This document shows, piece by piece, positions 22,769-30,895 of a DNA stretch of 33,622 nt. Below the pieces are notes generated by a model. It saw only the letters and a list, made by a program, of their open reading frames with translations, ran no database searches and had not been told where the DNA came from. A program made the position numbers and the translations under genes. This stretch comes from Myxococcales bacterium (GTDB taxonomy: Bacteria; Myxococcota_A; UBA796; SXON01), in assembly GCA_009692605.1 (NCBI GenBank), contig SHYV01000019.1, positions 1 to 33,622 on the forward strand, read 5' to 3'. Positions within the stretch are counted from its first letter, which is position 1. Every line of letters begins with the position of its first letter.

Positions 22769-23284
22769 TCAGTTGTGGTGCTGCTTGCGGATTTCTTCCA
22801 TGGAGGGCGAACGCTTGGTGCGGTCGGGGGTCTCGGCGGGGTGGGCCGACGAGGGGGCAGGCGCCGCAGGGGTGGTCGCCGCGGGAGCGACCGCCGTCGC
22901 TGCGGGCGTGCCAGCCGCTGCGGGCGCGGAGCAGGTCGCGGGGATGCCGGCCAGCGCGGCTGCGCAGCTGATCTTAAGGCCATCCTTTCCCTGAGGGGTG
23001 GCGGCGGCCAGAATCCACATGTCCTTCGCGGACTTGAAGGCACCCTCAGACGCGGTCCGGGTGGCCGCATCCATGGTGGTGAGACAGGCCTCCATCTTGG
23101 TGATGTAGTCGTCGCACTCGGCGACACCGACCGAGCCGGCCGCGGCGGGGGGCGCGGGGGGCGCGGGCGGGGGCGCGGTGCTGGACGAACCGCCACATGC
23201 GAGGGCGAAGCCGACGGCCAGCGCGACAGTGACCAGTAGGGGGGAGCGGGCAGAACGGGAGGAACGGGCGGATGGGAGCGACAT
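22769..23284 (-). CDS. Small Cys-containing lipoprotein
   Basis: A 171-residue protein. I start it at the ATG at 23284 (MSLPSARSSRSARSPLLVTVALAVGFALAC), a standard signal peptide with positive n-region, hydrophobic core and lipobox-like LAC, and GAGG 4 bases upstream; the track start at 23476 would run into the upstream promoter region. After a Pro/Ala-rich spacer comes a helical segment with four Cys: ECDDYITKMEACLTTM and, about 45 residues later, SCAAALAGIPATC, probably two disulfides. The C-terminus is Ala/Pro-rich and ends EIRKQHHN. I recognise no named family, though such four-Cys helical lipoproteins are common in Myxococcota-type genomes. It is divergent from the molybdenum hydroxylase gene (about 109 bases) and upstream of the DUF1704 gene in a likely two-gene unit. 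Confidence 0.8.
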   Translation of the reverse strand: MSLPSARSSRSARSPLLVTVALAVGFALACGGSSSTAPPPAPPAPPAAAGSVGVAECDDYITKMEACLTTMDAATRTASEGAFKSAKDMWILAAATPQGKDGLKISCAAALAGIPATCSAPAAAGTPAATAVAPAATTPAAPAPSSAHPAETPDRTKRSPSMEEIRKQHHN

Positions 23285-23393
23285 GGGGCCTCGGTGAGGG
23301 CGTGTTTGGGCGTTGAGCGCCCGAAGGCACCCTCGACAGGCTAAGCGGTTTTCCCCGCATGGGTCAAGGGCCTCGGGACGGTTAGCCGAGCAT

Positions 23394-26231
23394 ATGAAGT
23401 CGATCCTGCCGCTCAAGCTCAACGGTTCCGAGGTCGAGTTGGCCGTCCCGGAGCACTGGACGTTGCTCGAAGCCATCCGTTACGAGGCGCGGCTCACTGG
23501 ATCCAAACAGGGCTGCGACAAGGGGGATTGCGGCGCATGCACGGTGCTGATCGACGGCAAGCCTGCGTTGTCGTGTATCACATTGGCGCACTCGTGCGTT
23601 GGTCGGGAGGTCACGACCATCGAGGGGGTCGCCGGCTGCTCCGGGCCCGATCCGCTACAGCGGGCCTTCGACGTCTGCGGGGCCTTGCAGTGCGGATTTT
23701 GTCAGCCGGGGATGATCCTCTCCGCGAAGGCGCTGCTGGCACGGGATCCCGATCCCGACGATGCCGCGATTCGCGACGCGTTGTCCGGGAATCTCTGTAG
23801 GTGCACCGGCTACACCAAGATCATTGAGGCGGTCAAGCTCGCGGCGCGGGGCTTGGGCGCGCTGGAGACGGACGGACAGGTCGCCATCCGATACGGGAAC
23901 CCGGCCCCCGGCTTCAACGTAGTGGGGGCCCGGATGCGAAAGGCCGACAGCATCCAGAAGGCGACGGGAGAGGCCATTTACACGGACGATCTGCTGCCAG
24001 CGCGCCTCGCGCACGGCAAGATCCTCAGGTCACCCCACGCGCATGCGCGAATTGTGTCGATTGATACATCTGCGGCATTGACGCTGGACGGCGTGTATGC
24101 AGTGATGACCGGCCGGGATCTCCCGACCGCTTACTGTGTCATCCCGTGGACGCCTGATGAGACCGCTCTGGCGGTGGACAAGGTGCGATACATCGGGGAA
24201 GGTGTCGCGGCGGTGGCGGCGGTGGACGAGGATACGGCGATCAAGGCCACGGACCTCATTCAGGTGATCTGGGAGGTGCTGCCGGCGGTCATCGAGCCGG
24301 CGGCGGCCATGGCCGAGGGCGCACCGCTGGTGCACGATCTGGATTGGAAGGGGCGGCCGTGGGAGTCCAACGTCTGCAAGGAGGTGGACCTCCGCTTCGG
24401 AGATGTCGAGGCTGGTTTTGCGGCGTCGGTGGCGGTCACCGACGAGACCTGGCACTACGAGGGCTCCAACCACGCTGCCATCGAGCCCCACTGCGCGGTC
24501 GCGTCATGGTCGGCGGACGGTCAGCTCACGGTGTGGTCGGCGAGCCAAGTGACGCACTACTTGCATCGCGAGCTAGCGAAGGTCTTGGGAGTAGGTCAGG
24601 AGAAAGTCCGCGTCATCCAGCCCGCGATCGGCGGTGCGTTCGGCGGCAAGTCCGAGCCCTTCGATCTGGAGTTCTGTGTCGCGTTGCTGTCGCGTCGGGC
24701 TGGCCGTCCGGTCAAGATCCTCTACACCCGCGAGGAGGTCTTCTACAGCCACCGTGGGCGGCACCCGATGGAGATGCGGTTCAAGGTGGGCTGCGACGCG
24801 GAAGGCCGAGTCAAAGCCGTAGAGAGCGACATCGTGATCGACGGGGGTGCTTACCACTCGTTCGGGCTGGTCACCGCCTACTACTCGGGACAGCTGCTCA
24901 CCGGCCCGGTCGCCTTCGGGAGCTACCATTTTCGGTCCCGCCGGGTGTACACCAACAAGCCCTGCTGCGGGCCGAAGCGCGGCCACGGCTCGGTCCAGCC
25001 GCGCTTCGCCTTCGAGTGCGCCCTGGACGATGTCGCCCACACCCTCGGGATCGATCCCATCGAGATCCGGCGGCGGAACGCCATGGTGCCTGGTGATGTG
25101 ACGGTGAACGGGCTTGTCCTGCCGTCCACGGGCCTCGTAGCTTGCCTCGACTCGGTGGAGCTCGCCTCCGGTTGGGCGAGCCGCCGGGGCACGCTCGGTC
25201 CCGGGCGAGGGCTCGGCGTGGCGTGCTCGATGTACATTTCCGGCACCGCCTACCCAATCTATCCCAACGACATGCCGCAGTCCGGCGTGGTTCTGCGGGC
25301 CGACCGCAGCGGAAAGATCACGGTGTTTTGCGGCGCCAACGACATCGGGCAGGGCTCCAATGGGGTGCTGGCTACCATCGTGGCGGAGGAGACTGGGGTC
25401 CTGCCCGATGACATCATCGTGGTCTCGGGAGACACCGACCTCACTCCTGTCGACCTGGGTAGCTACAGCTCGCGGGTCACCTACATGGGTGGCATCGCGG
25501 CCCAGGAGGCCGGTCGCGCGATGGCGCTGCAGATGACGGCCGCGGTGGCAGTGAGCTGGGGTATTCCCGCGGACCGTGTGGGCGTCGCCTACGGGTTCCT
25601 CTACGACAAGGCCGATGGCGGCAGGCAGGTGTCCGCGCGCGCGGCGCTCATCTTGGCCGAGGCCAGCGCCGGCGTACCCCTGGCGACCGCCGGAGGATAC
25701 CGCACCCGGAAGGTGGGAGGGAACTACCGTGGAGGGACGATCGGGGCCTCGCCCGCGTACTCGACGACCGCGCATGTGGCCGAGGTGACCGTGGACCGCG
25801 AGACCGGCGTCGTGCGGGTCGAGCGGGTGTGGGCGGCGCATGACTGCGGCCGAGCGTTGAACCCACAGCTGGTGGAGGGGCAGATCGAGGGCAGCGTATA
25901 CATGGGCTACGCTGAGGCGCTGATGGAGGCCCACACCTTCGACGAGCGGGGGCTGCATCGCGGCCCCAACCTCCTGGACTACCGGATTCCGACGAGCCTG
26001 GAGTGTCCTGAGTTCTTCGCGTCGATCATAGAGACGCTCGATCCCGGCGGCCCGTATGGGGCGAAAGAGGCTGGCGAGGGGCCGCTGCACCCGATCATCC
26101 CGGCGATCGGGAACGCCATCTTCGACGCGGTCGGCGTGCGTTTGAGGCGGATGCCATTCACGCCGGAGCGGGTGCTGGAGGCCATTGCGGGCGTCAGGGG
26201 GGCTCGCGTAGCGGCTCGCGTCGGGGCTTGA
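23394..26231 (+). CDS. Molybdenum hydroxylase with fused [2Fe-2S] and Mo-cofactor subunits
   Basis: A 945-residue xanthine-oxidase-family enzyme; start is the ATG at 23394 (MKSILPLKL). Residues 1-150 are the small subunit with two [2Fe-2S] clusters: C41, C46, C49, C61 (GCDKGDCGACT...SC) and C100, C103, C135, C137 (CGFCQPGM...NLCRC). From about 175 on is the Mo subunit: TGEAIYTDDL, the GGAFGGKSEP loop near 412-421, GPKRGHGSVQPRFAFE, DIGQGSNGVL, and GAKEAGEGPL near 889, which carries the catalytic Glu. Lack of an FAD domain means another protein must take the electrons. The PKRGHG loop recalls the 4-hydroxybenzoyl-CoA reductase group, but the substrate cannot be fixed. In most relatives these two parts, and the FAD part, are separate genes. 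No cofactor-maturation gene (CoxF/XdhC type) is next to it. Confidence 0.9.
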   Translation: MKSILPLKLNGSEVELAVPEHWTLLEAIRYEARLTGSKQGCDKGDCGACTVLIDGKPALSCITLAHSCVGREVTTIEGVAGCSGPDPLQRAFDVCGALQCGFCQPGMILSAKALLARDPDPDDAAIRDALSGNLCRCTGYTKIIEAVKLAARGLGALETDGQVAIRYGNPAPGFNVVGARMRKADSIQKATGEAIYTDDLLPARLAHGKILRSPHAHARIVSIDTSAALTLDGVYAVMTGRDLPTAYCVIPWTPDETALAVDKVRYIGEGVAAVAAVDEDTAIKATDLIQVIWEVLPAVIEPAAAMAEGAPLVHDLDWKGRPWESNVCKEVDLRFGDVEAGFAASVAVTDETWHYEGSNHAAIEPHCAVASWSADGQLTVWSASQVTHYLHRELAKVLGVGQEKVRVIQPAIGGAFGGKSEPFDLEFCVALLSRRAGRPVKILYTREEVFYSHRGRHPMEMRFKVGCDAEGRVKAVESDIVIDGGAYHSFGLVTAYYSGQLLTGPVAFGSYHFRSRRVYTNKPCCGPKRGHGSVQPRFAFECALDDVAHTLGIDPIEIRRRNAMVPGDVTVNGLVLPSTGLVACLDSVELASGWASRRGTLGPGRGLGVACSMYISGTAYPIYPNDMPQSGVVLRADRSGKITVFCGANDIGQGSNGVLATIVAEETGVLPDDIIVVSGDTDLTPVDLGSYSSRVTYMGGIAAQEAGRAMALQMTAAVAVSWGIPADRVGVAYGFLYDKADGGRQVSARAALILAEASAGVPLATAGGYRTRKVGGNYRGGTIGASPAYSTTAHVAEVTVDRETGVVRVERVWAAHDCGRALNPQLVEGQIEGSVYMGYAEALMEAHTFDERGLHRGPNLLDYRIPTSLECPEFFASIIETLDPGGPYGAKEAGEGPLHPIIPAIGNAIFDAVGVRLRRMPFTPERVLEAIAGVRGARVAARVGA

Positions 26232-26490
26232 GCGGGGATCGTAGGACATCTGGTTCCACTGCACGATGACCGACGCCAGCTTTCACCCGCGTGCGTGCAC
26301 GAAGCGACCTTGTCCGAGCTGAACCTGCCCGCCCGCCGCAGGGGGAGGTGATCGCGAGCCAGATCGCCGTCGTGCCTGGCTTTTCCCCAGACGAGTCGGC
26401 TATCCGGCGAGGGTGAACCGAGAACCCGGCGCAGGGCTCCGGCCGTGTGGACTGGTGAGGAGTGAAGGGGGAGCGGGCGTCGCTTGGGCA

Positions 26491-26573
26491 CGCTCATGGC
26501 GGCGCGGTGACGCTGGTGCAGACTCATGGGGGTCGCCGTGACGCTGGTGCGGACTCATGGGGTCGCGGTGTCG
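26491..26573. repeat. Three imperfect tandem copies of a 30-31-base unit
   Basis: Copies begin with CTCATGG at 26493, 26523 and 26554, followed by GGCGCGGTGACGCTGGTGC, GGTCGCCGTGACGCTGGTGC and, degenerating, GGTCGCGGTGTCG. Spacing changes from 30 to 31, so the array is not kept in frame, which argues against a coding role. Confidence 0.7.
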
Positions 26574-26693
26574 TTCGCGTGCCGATGCGCGGCATCTCGT
26601 CAGCCAGACACAATGAAAACGCATGTTTAACTGTCATTTACTCTACAAAACGCGCGCTCGGATCCACCGAAGACGAGGTGGATCTCGTGGAAA

Positions 26694-26760
26694 CGACACG
26701 CCGAGGGGCATGAGTCGCTCACTGCGACACGCCGAGGGGCATGAGTCGCTCGCTGCGACA
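26694..26760. repeat. Two near-perfect 31-bp direct repeats
   Basis: Unit 1 (26694-26724) and unit 2 (26725-26755) differ at one base: CGACACGCCGAGGGGCATGA followed by GTCGCTC(A/G)CTG. A third copy starts as CGACA at 26756 and breaks off. There are too few units and no spacer, so it is not a CRISPR array. The near identity suggests a recent duplication. Confidence 0.85.
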
Positions 26761-27049
26761 TGGCGGAGTTCCACTGCCTCCACTTCCCAGGAGCGAACGC
26801 GCTGCTTGACGAGGTGGTTCCTGACGCCAGCGACGCGACCAGCTCGCCGTGGTCACCCTCCACCCGACCACGCCGCCGCGACGCGAGCCGGACCGACCGC
26901 AGCGGGCGATCTGCCGGTTGCCAGCGCACGTGGCCGGGCTGACGATCGCAGAGTTGGCTTGCGACACAGCCATTGACCCATGGGTGGCCTGACCGGTCCG
27001 GCGCCGATCTCTCGGTGACCGGGCAGGCGCCGGCTACCGACGCCGCAAC

Positions 27050-28453
27050 TCACGTATTCAGGATGTGAACCGCCTCCCCCAGCGCTGCTTTCGCGGCCTC
27101 CATGATGCCCTCGCTCAGCGTCGGGTGCGGGTGGATCGAAAGCGCGATGTCACGCAGCTCGCACTCCATCTCCACCGCCAGCACACACTCGCTGATCAGG
27201 TCGGACGCATGCGGGCCGACGATGGTGACGCCGAGCACGCGCCCATCGACACGGTTGGCGATGACCTTGATAAATCCATCTGTGTCGTTTGTCGTCAGCG
27301 CCCGGCCGATGGCGGCGAACGGGACCTTGCCGACACGGACGTCGAAGCCGGCCGCTCGCGCCTCGTGCTCCTGCAGCCCGGCGGTCGCGATCTCCGGGTC
27401 GGTGAACACGACGGCGGGCACTGTTTTTGCGTCGTTGAACGCCTTGTGGCCGGCGATGACCTCGGCGCAGATCTCCCCGTCGTGCGTCGCCTTGTGCGCT
27501 AGCATCAGGCCTGTGGTGCAGTCGCCGATCGCGTAGAGCCCGGCCACGCTCGTCTTGAGCTGCTTGTCCGTTTCGATGAAACGGCCGGCCATCTTTACGC
27601 CGGTCTTCTCAAGATCCAGCTGATCGGTGTTCGGGCGGCGCCCGACCGTCACCAGGATGGCGTCTACCGTGAGGGTCTGCTCCCCGTCCGGCGTCTTGTA
27701 GGTCAGCGCTGCGCCGTCGTCGGTCTCTTCCCAGCCGCGGGCCTGCGCGTGCGTGTGAACGACGACCCCCGACTTCTTCAACTTGCGCGCGATCAGCTTG
27801 ACCACGTCGGGGTCGAAGCCAGGCAGGACCTGATCCGCCATCTCGATGACCGTGACTTCGCTGCCGAGCTTTCGATACATGCTGCCCATTTCGAGCCCGA
27901 TGTAGCCCCCTCCGATCACTGCCAGGCGCTTCGGCAGCTGGGGCAGCGCGAGCGCCTTGGTGGAGTCGAGGATCCGGGCGTCCTTGAACGAGAACCCAGG
28001 CACCTCGATCGGCCGGGATCCGGTGGCGATCACGATGTGGTCGGCGGTGAAGCGTTTCGGCCCGTCCTTGGTCGTCACCTCAAGCTCGTGCGGGCCGATG
28101 AACCTCGCGCTCCCCTCCAACATCTCGACCTTGTTGCCCTTCAGCAGCGTACGCACGCCGCCGGACAGCTTGCCGGTCACGGTGCTCTTCCAGGCCTGCA
28201 GCTTGGTCATGTTCACCGAGAGCGATCCCGTGAACTCGATGCCCATCGCGTCGGCGTGCTGGAACTCCTCGAGCCGCTTGCCCGCGGTGATCAGCGCTTT
28301 GGACGGGATGCAGCCCACGTTGAGGCATACGCCCCCCCAGTATTCGCGCTCGACCACGAGCGTCTTCACACCGAGCTGGCCGAGCCGGATGGCGCAGGGG
28401 TATCCGCCGGGGCCGGCACCGAGGACGATCGCCGTGTAATGAGTCGAGGACAT
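27050..28453 (-). CDS. lpdA: Dihydrolipoyl dehydrogenase (E3)
   Basis: The FAD-disulfide enzyme that reoxidises protein-bound dihydrolipoamide with NAD in 2-oxoacid dehydrogenase or glycine cleavage complexes. I start at the ATG at 28453 (MSSTHYTAIVLGAGPGGY, 467 residues) rather than the track TTG at 28459. Motifs: FAD loop GAGPGGY, redox pair GGVCLNVGCIPSK with C43 and C48, NAD loop VIGGGYIGLEMGS, the second FAD motif LYAIGDCTTGLMLAHKA, and C-terminal SIHPHPTLSE, whose His-Glu pair is the catalytic base. All are intact. No E1 or E2 gene is adjacent, so it probably serves complexes encoded elsewhere. It lies 70 bases after the DUF1015 gene on the same strand and may be cotranscribed with it. 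Confidence 0.95.
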   Translation of the reverse strand: MSSTHYTAIVLGAGPGGYPCAIRLGQLGVKTLVVEREYWGGVCLNVGCIPSKALITAGKRLEEFQHADAMGIEFTGSLSVNMTKLQAWKSTVTGKLSGGVRTLLKGNKVEMLEGSARFIGPHELEVTTKDGPKRFTADHIVIATGSRPIEVPGFSFKDARILDSTKALALPQLPKRLAVIGGGYIGLEMGSMYRKLGSEVTVIEMADQVLPGFDPDVVKLIARKLKKSGVVVHTHAQARGWEETDDGAALTYKTPDGEQTLTVDAILVTVGRRPNTDQLDLEKTGVKMAGRFIETDKQLKTSVAGLYAIGDCTTGLMLAHKATHDGEICAEVIAGHKAFNDAKTVPAVVFTDPEIATAGLQEHEARAAGFDVRVGKVPFAAIGRALTTNDTDGFIKVIANRVDGRVLGVTIVGPHASDLISECVLAVEMECELRDIALSIHPHPTLSEGIMEAAKAALGEAVHILNT

Positions 28454-28523
28454 GCGCAATCCGGGTCAGGGGGATGGGCGGCTATCAAGAAACCGCGCCC
28501 GGTGGCGCACCTCCGAGGCTGAT

Positions 28524-29735
28524 TCAGCCCAACTCGTGCATCGCGACGGCGTCTCGCAGCTTCGGCTCGAACCAGGTCGATTTCGGCGGCATGACCTCCC
28601 CAGCGTCAGCGACGTCGAGGAGCTGCTCCATCGACGTCGGGTGTAGGTGAAAGGCGACCGCGTGCGTGCCACTGTCCACCAGCTTCTTCAGCTCTTGCCA
28701 GCCGCGGATGCCTCCGATGAAGTCGATGCGCTTGTCGGTGCGGGGGTTCTCGATCCCCAGCAGGGGTTGGAGCACCCGGTCCTGGAGCATCGAAACATCG
28801 AGCCGTGCGACAGGATCAGAGGGGATGTTCCTCGCGGATAGGCTGTACCACTGCTCATCCAGATACATGGTGTATCGGTTTGGGCCGCTGGGCACGGGGG
28901 CGACAGTGGGCGCGACGTCGAAGTGTGCGCGGATCGCCGCGAGCAGTGAGGCGGCGGTGTGGCCGAACAGGTCTTTCACGGCTCGGTTGTAGGCCAGGAT
29001 CTGCAGCGACGACGCGGGGAACAGGCCGGCAAGGAACCACGCGTGCCGACCTGGAGTGCCGGCGCGCATCCGGTGTACGATGGAGGCGGCGGCCGAGCGG
29101 TGGTGTCCGTCCGCCACATAGGTGGCGGGGAGCTCTGCTCCCGCCGTGGTGATCGCCGCGACGTCGGCAGTGTCGGCTACCCGCCACAGCGTGTGTCCGA
29201 CGCCGTCCTCGGTGGTGACGGTCCACTCGGGCGGGCGCGCACTGAACTCGGCCAGCAGCGCGTTCAGGCGCGGCGTGTCGCGGTAGGCCAAGAACACCAT
29301 GCCGGTCTGGGCGTTCGCGCCGTCGATGTGTTCGACGCGGTCCTTCTCCTTGTCTGGCCGGGTGTGCTCGTGCTTCTTGATGCGGCCCTGATCGTACTCC
29401 TCACACGAGAAGCAGGCGACTAGCCCGACCTGGACGTGGTCGCCCATCTTCTGTCCGTACAGGTAGTAGCCTTCCCCGGGGTCCTGCATCAGCAACCCGC
29501 TCGCTTTCATGGCGTCGTACTCGGTGCGGACTGTGTCGTAGGCGAGCCGGCTGTGGGAGTCAGTGCCCTCGGGCAGCACCGCCTCCGGGCGGCTGACCCG
29601 GATGAAGGAGCGGGGGTTGGCGGCTACGATCGCGCGGGCCTCTTCCGCGCTCATGACGTCGTAGGGCAGCGCGATCACGGCGCTTGCGAGGGCGTTCGGC
29701 GCGCGGACGGCTGCGAAGGGACGAATCTCAGACAA
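28524..29735 (-). CDS. DUF1015 family protein
   Basis: A 403-residue protein of the DUF1015 family. Recognisable segments are the opening IRPFAAVRAP...ALPYDVMSAEEAR, NPRSFIRVSRPEA, GYYLYGQKM, VGLVACFSCEEYDQGRIKKHEHT, ATYVADGHHRSAAA, and MPPKSTWFEPKL at the end. The family is widespread and in some bacteria sits near serine biosynthesis genes; related archaeal proteins include ADP-dependent serine kinase-like enzymes, so a kinase-type role has been proposed, but I cannot confirm it here. ADGHHR and KHEHT are plausible active-site segments. Start is TTG at 29735, supported by AGGAG 5 bases upstream. It diverges from the cyclic-nucleotide-binding gene across 34 bases and precedes lpdA. Confidence 0.9.
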   Translation of the reverse strand: MSEIRPFAAVRAPNALASAVIALPYDVMSAEEARAIVAANPRSFIRVSRPEAVLPEGTDSHSRLAYDTVRTEYDAMKASGLLMQDPGEGYYLYGQKMGDHVQVGLVACFSCEEYDQGRIKKHEHTRPDKEKDRVEHIDGANAQTGMVFLAYRDTPRLNALLAEFSARPPEWTVTTEDGVGHTLWRVADTADVAAITTAGAELPATYVADGHHRSAAASIVHRMRAGTPGRHAWFLAGLFPASSLQILAYNRAVKDLFGHTAASLLAAIRAHFDVAPTVAPVPSGPNRYTMYLDEQWYSLSARNIPSDPVARLDVSMLQDRVLQPLLGIENPRTDKRIDFIGGIRGWQELKKLVDSGTHAVAFHLHPTSMEQLLDVADAGEVMPPKSTWFEPKLRDAVAMHELG

Positions 29736-29757
29736 GGAGGCTCCTAGGTCCTCGGGT

Positions 29758-29763
29758 TATATT
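29758..29763 (+). promoter_or_regulatory. Probable -10 element of a leaderless transcript
   Basis: TATATT ends 6 bases before the ATG at 29770, and there is no Shine-Dalgarno sequence ahead of that ATG. In this GC-rich context an AT-rich hexamer at this distance is what a leaderless mRNA promoter would show. The -35 part would overlap the ribosome site and start codon of the divergent DUF1015 gene, so the two genes may compete. Confidence 0.5.
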
Positions 29764-29769
29764 CTATCG

Positions 29770-30891
29770 ATGCTCTCTCTGGCCGATGAACTGCGGATGC
29801 TGCCGCTCTTTCAGCGGGTGCCCGCCTCAGCCGTCAGCAGCGCCGCAGCGCTCTGGTCGGTGCGCACGCTCCATGTCGGCGAGGTCCTGTGGCGAGCCGG
29901 GGCTCCGGTGGAGGAGATCGGAATCGTGCTCGCGGGCGACCTCCGCGCGATGCTCAACGAGGGGGAGGTGGGCCGGGTCCTTCCCGGCGAGGTGGTCGGT
30001 GAGGCCTCGGGGTTCTTCCCTGGGAGCCTGCGCTCGGCGTCGCTGGTCGCGAAGTCTCCGTCCACGGTCGCGCTCTTGCCGGTCAGCGGTCTGCGCACGC
30101 TTCGCTGGCAACGCAGCCCGATGCATGGCGCGCTGCTGGACGCTGCGCTGTCCACGCTCGCGCGGCGGATCCAGTTCGCGAACCAGCGCGTCGCGTCTCT
30201 TGCTCAGGGGCGGGAGGCCGCGCCGGTGCGCTCCGAGCCTGCGCTGCTCGCGAGGCTCTGGCGCTCGCTGGTGCCGGGGCAGCCGAAGGAGCCTTGTCCG
30301 GAGCTCCTCCCGTTGATTCAGGGCCTACCCGGCCTCGGAGACGCTGCTCCGGACGTGCTCAAACCGCTGGAGGCCGCGTTTGTCGCGGAGCCGATGGAGG
30401 AGGGGAAGCCGCTTTTTCTTGAGGGCGAGACGGCGTCGAGCGCCTTCCTCGTCGCGCTCGGGACCGTGGACGTCCTTCGGCATGTCCGGGGCGATCGGGC
30501 CGAGCGCCTCGCGACGCTGAAGCCCGGCGACCTGCTCGGCATCAATACGCTGATTCAGGTCGGACCGCGCACGGCGAGCTGTGTTTCTGTTGGTCGCGGC
30601 TGGCTCTACAGGCTCGACGCCACCGCCTACGAGGGGCTGACGGGGGATACCCGGTTGTGGTGGCGGGAGAGCATGCTCGGCGCCCTGGCGATCCAGCTAC
30701 GGCTCTCGAATCAGGCGTTGCGGCGTGATCTGGCCCAGAGGCAGCAGGCCGTTGCGGGGGATGGGTTCAAGGAGCTGCTCGCGGCCTCGGGGTTCCTGGA
30801 GGGCCTCCCGGTGGGCGAAGACGCGCTGGCCCAGATCGAGGTCGTGCTGACCGAGGATACGAAGAGGAACCGCCGGCCCCCGGGCAGGTGA
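29770..30891 (+). CDS. Protein with two cyclic-nucleotide-binding domains
   Basis: A 373-residue soluble protein with two CRP-like beta-rolls and no DNA-binding helix-turn-helix. Domain 1 (about 10-125): LPLFQRVPASAVSSAAALW, GEVLWRAGAPVEEIGIVLAG, then PGEVVGEASGFFPGSLRSASLVA, which keeps the Glu and Arg (GEA...RSA) of the phosphate-binding cassette. Domain 2 (about 200-310): EGKPLFLEGETASSAFLVALGTVDVL and KPGDLLGINTLIQVGPRTASCVSV, where the Glu is missing although RTA remains. So only the first domain is likely to bind cAMP or cGMP. The C-terminal 60 residues are Gln/Arg-rich helices. It may be a regulatory subunit acting by protein contact, with no visible output domain. Converges on the PEP-utilising enzyme gene with 4 bases between the stops. 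Confidence 0.85.
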   Translation: MLSLADELRMLPLFQRVPASAVSSAAALWSVRTLHVGEVLWRAGAPVEEIGIVLAGDLRAMLNEGEVGRVLPGEVVGEASGFFPGSLRSASLVAKSPSTVALLPVSGLRTLRWQRSPMHGALLDAALSTLARRIQFANQRVASLAQGREAAPVRSEPALLARLWRSLVPGQPKEPCPELLPLIQGLPGLGDAAPDVLKPLEAAFVAEPMEEGKPLFLEGETASSAFLVALGTVDVLRHVRGDRAERLATLKPGDLLGINTLIQVGPRTASCVSVGRGWLYRLDATAYEGLTGDTRLWWRESMLGALAIQLRLSNQALRRDLAQRQQAVAGDGFKELLAASGFLEGLPVGEDALAQIEVVLTEDTKRNRRPPGR

Positions 30892-30895
30892 GATC

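Larger units (their letters stand above)
26232..27049. other. 818-base gap without a supportable gene
   Basis: Between the molybdenum hydroxylase stop and the lpdA stop no ORF has a family signature, ribosome site and sensible composition together. The small ORFs listed there (up to 117 codons) are Arg/Ser-rich or lack start signals. The gap contains two tandem arrays of about 30-31 bases and a locally AT-richer stretch at 26606-26655. It may be decayed mobile or coding DNA, or a non-coding RNA region. I could not recognise terminal inverted repeats or a transposase fragment. Confidence 0.6.

Noticed and set aside
26694-26760. CRISPR array
   Set aside because: Only two adjoining 31-bp copies with no spacers, and no cas gene in the window.
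26627-26929. 100-codon minus-strand ORF in the 26-27 kb gap
   Set aside because: No recognised family, no ribosome site, and it passes through the tandem repeats.
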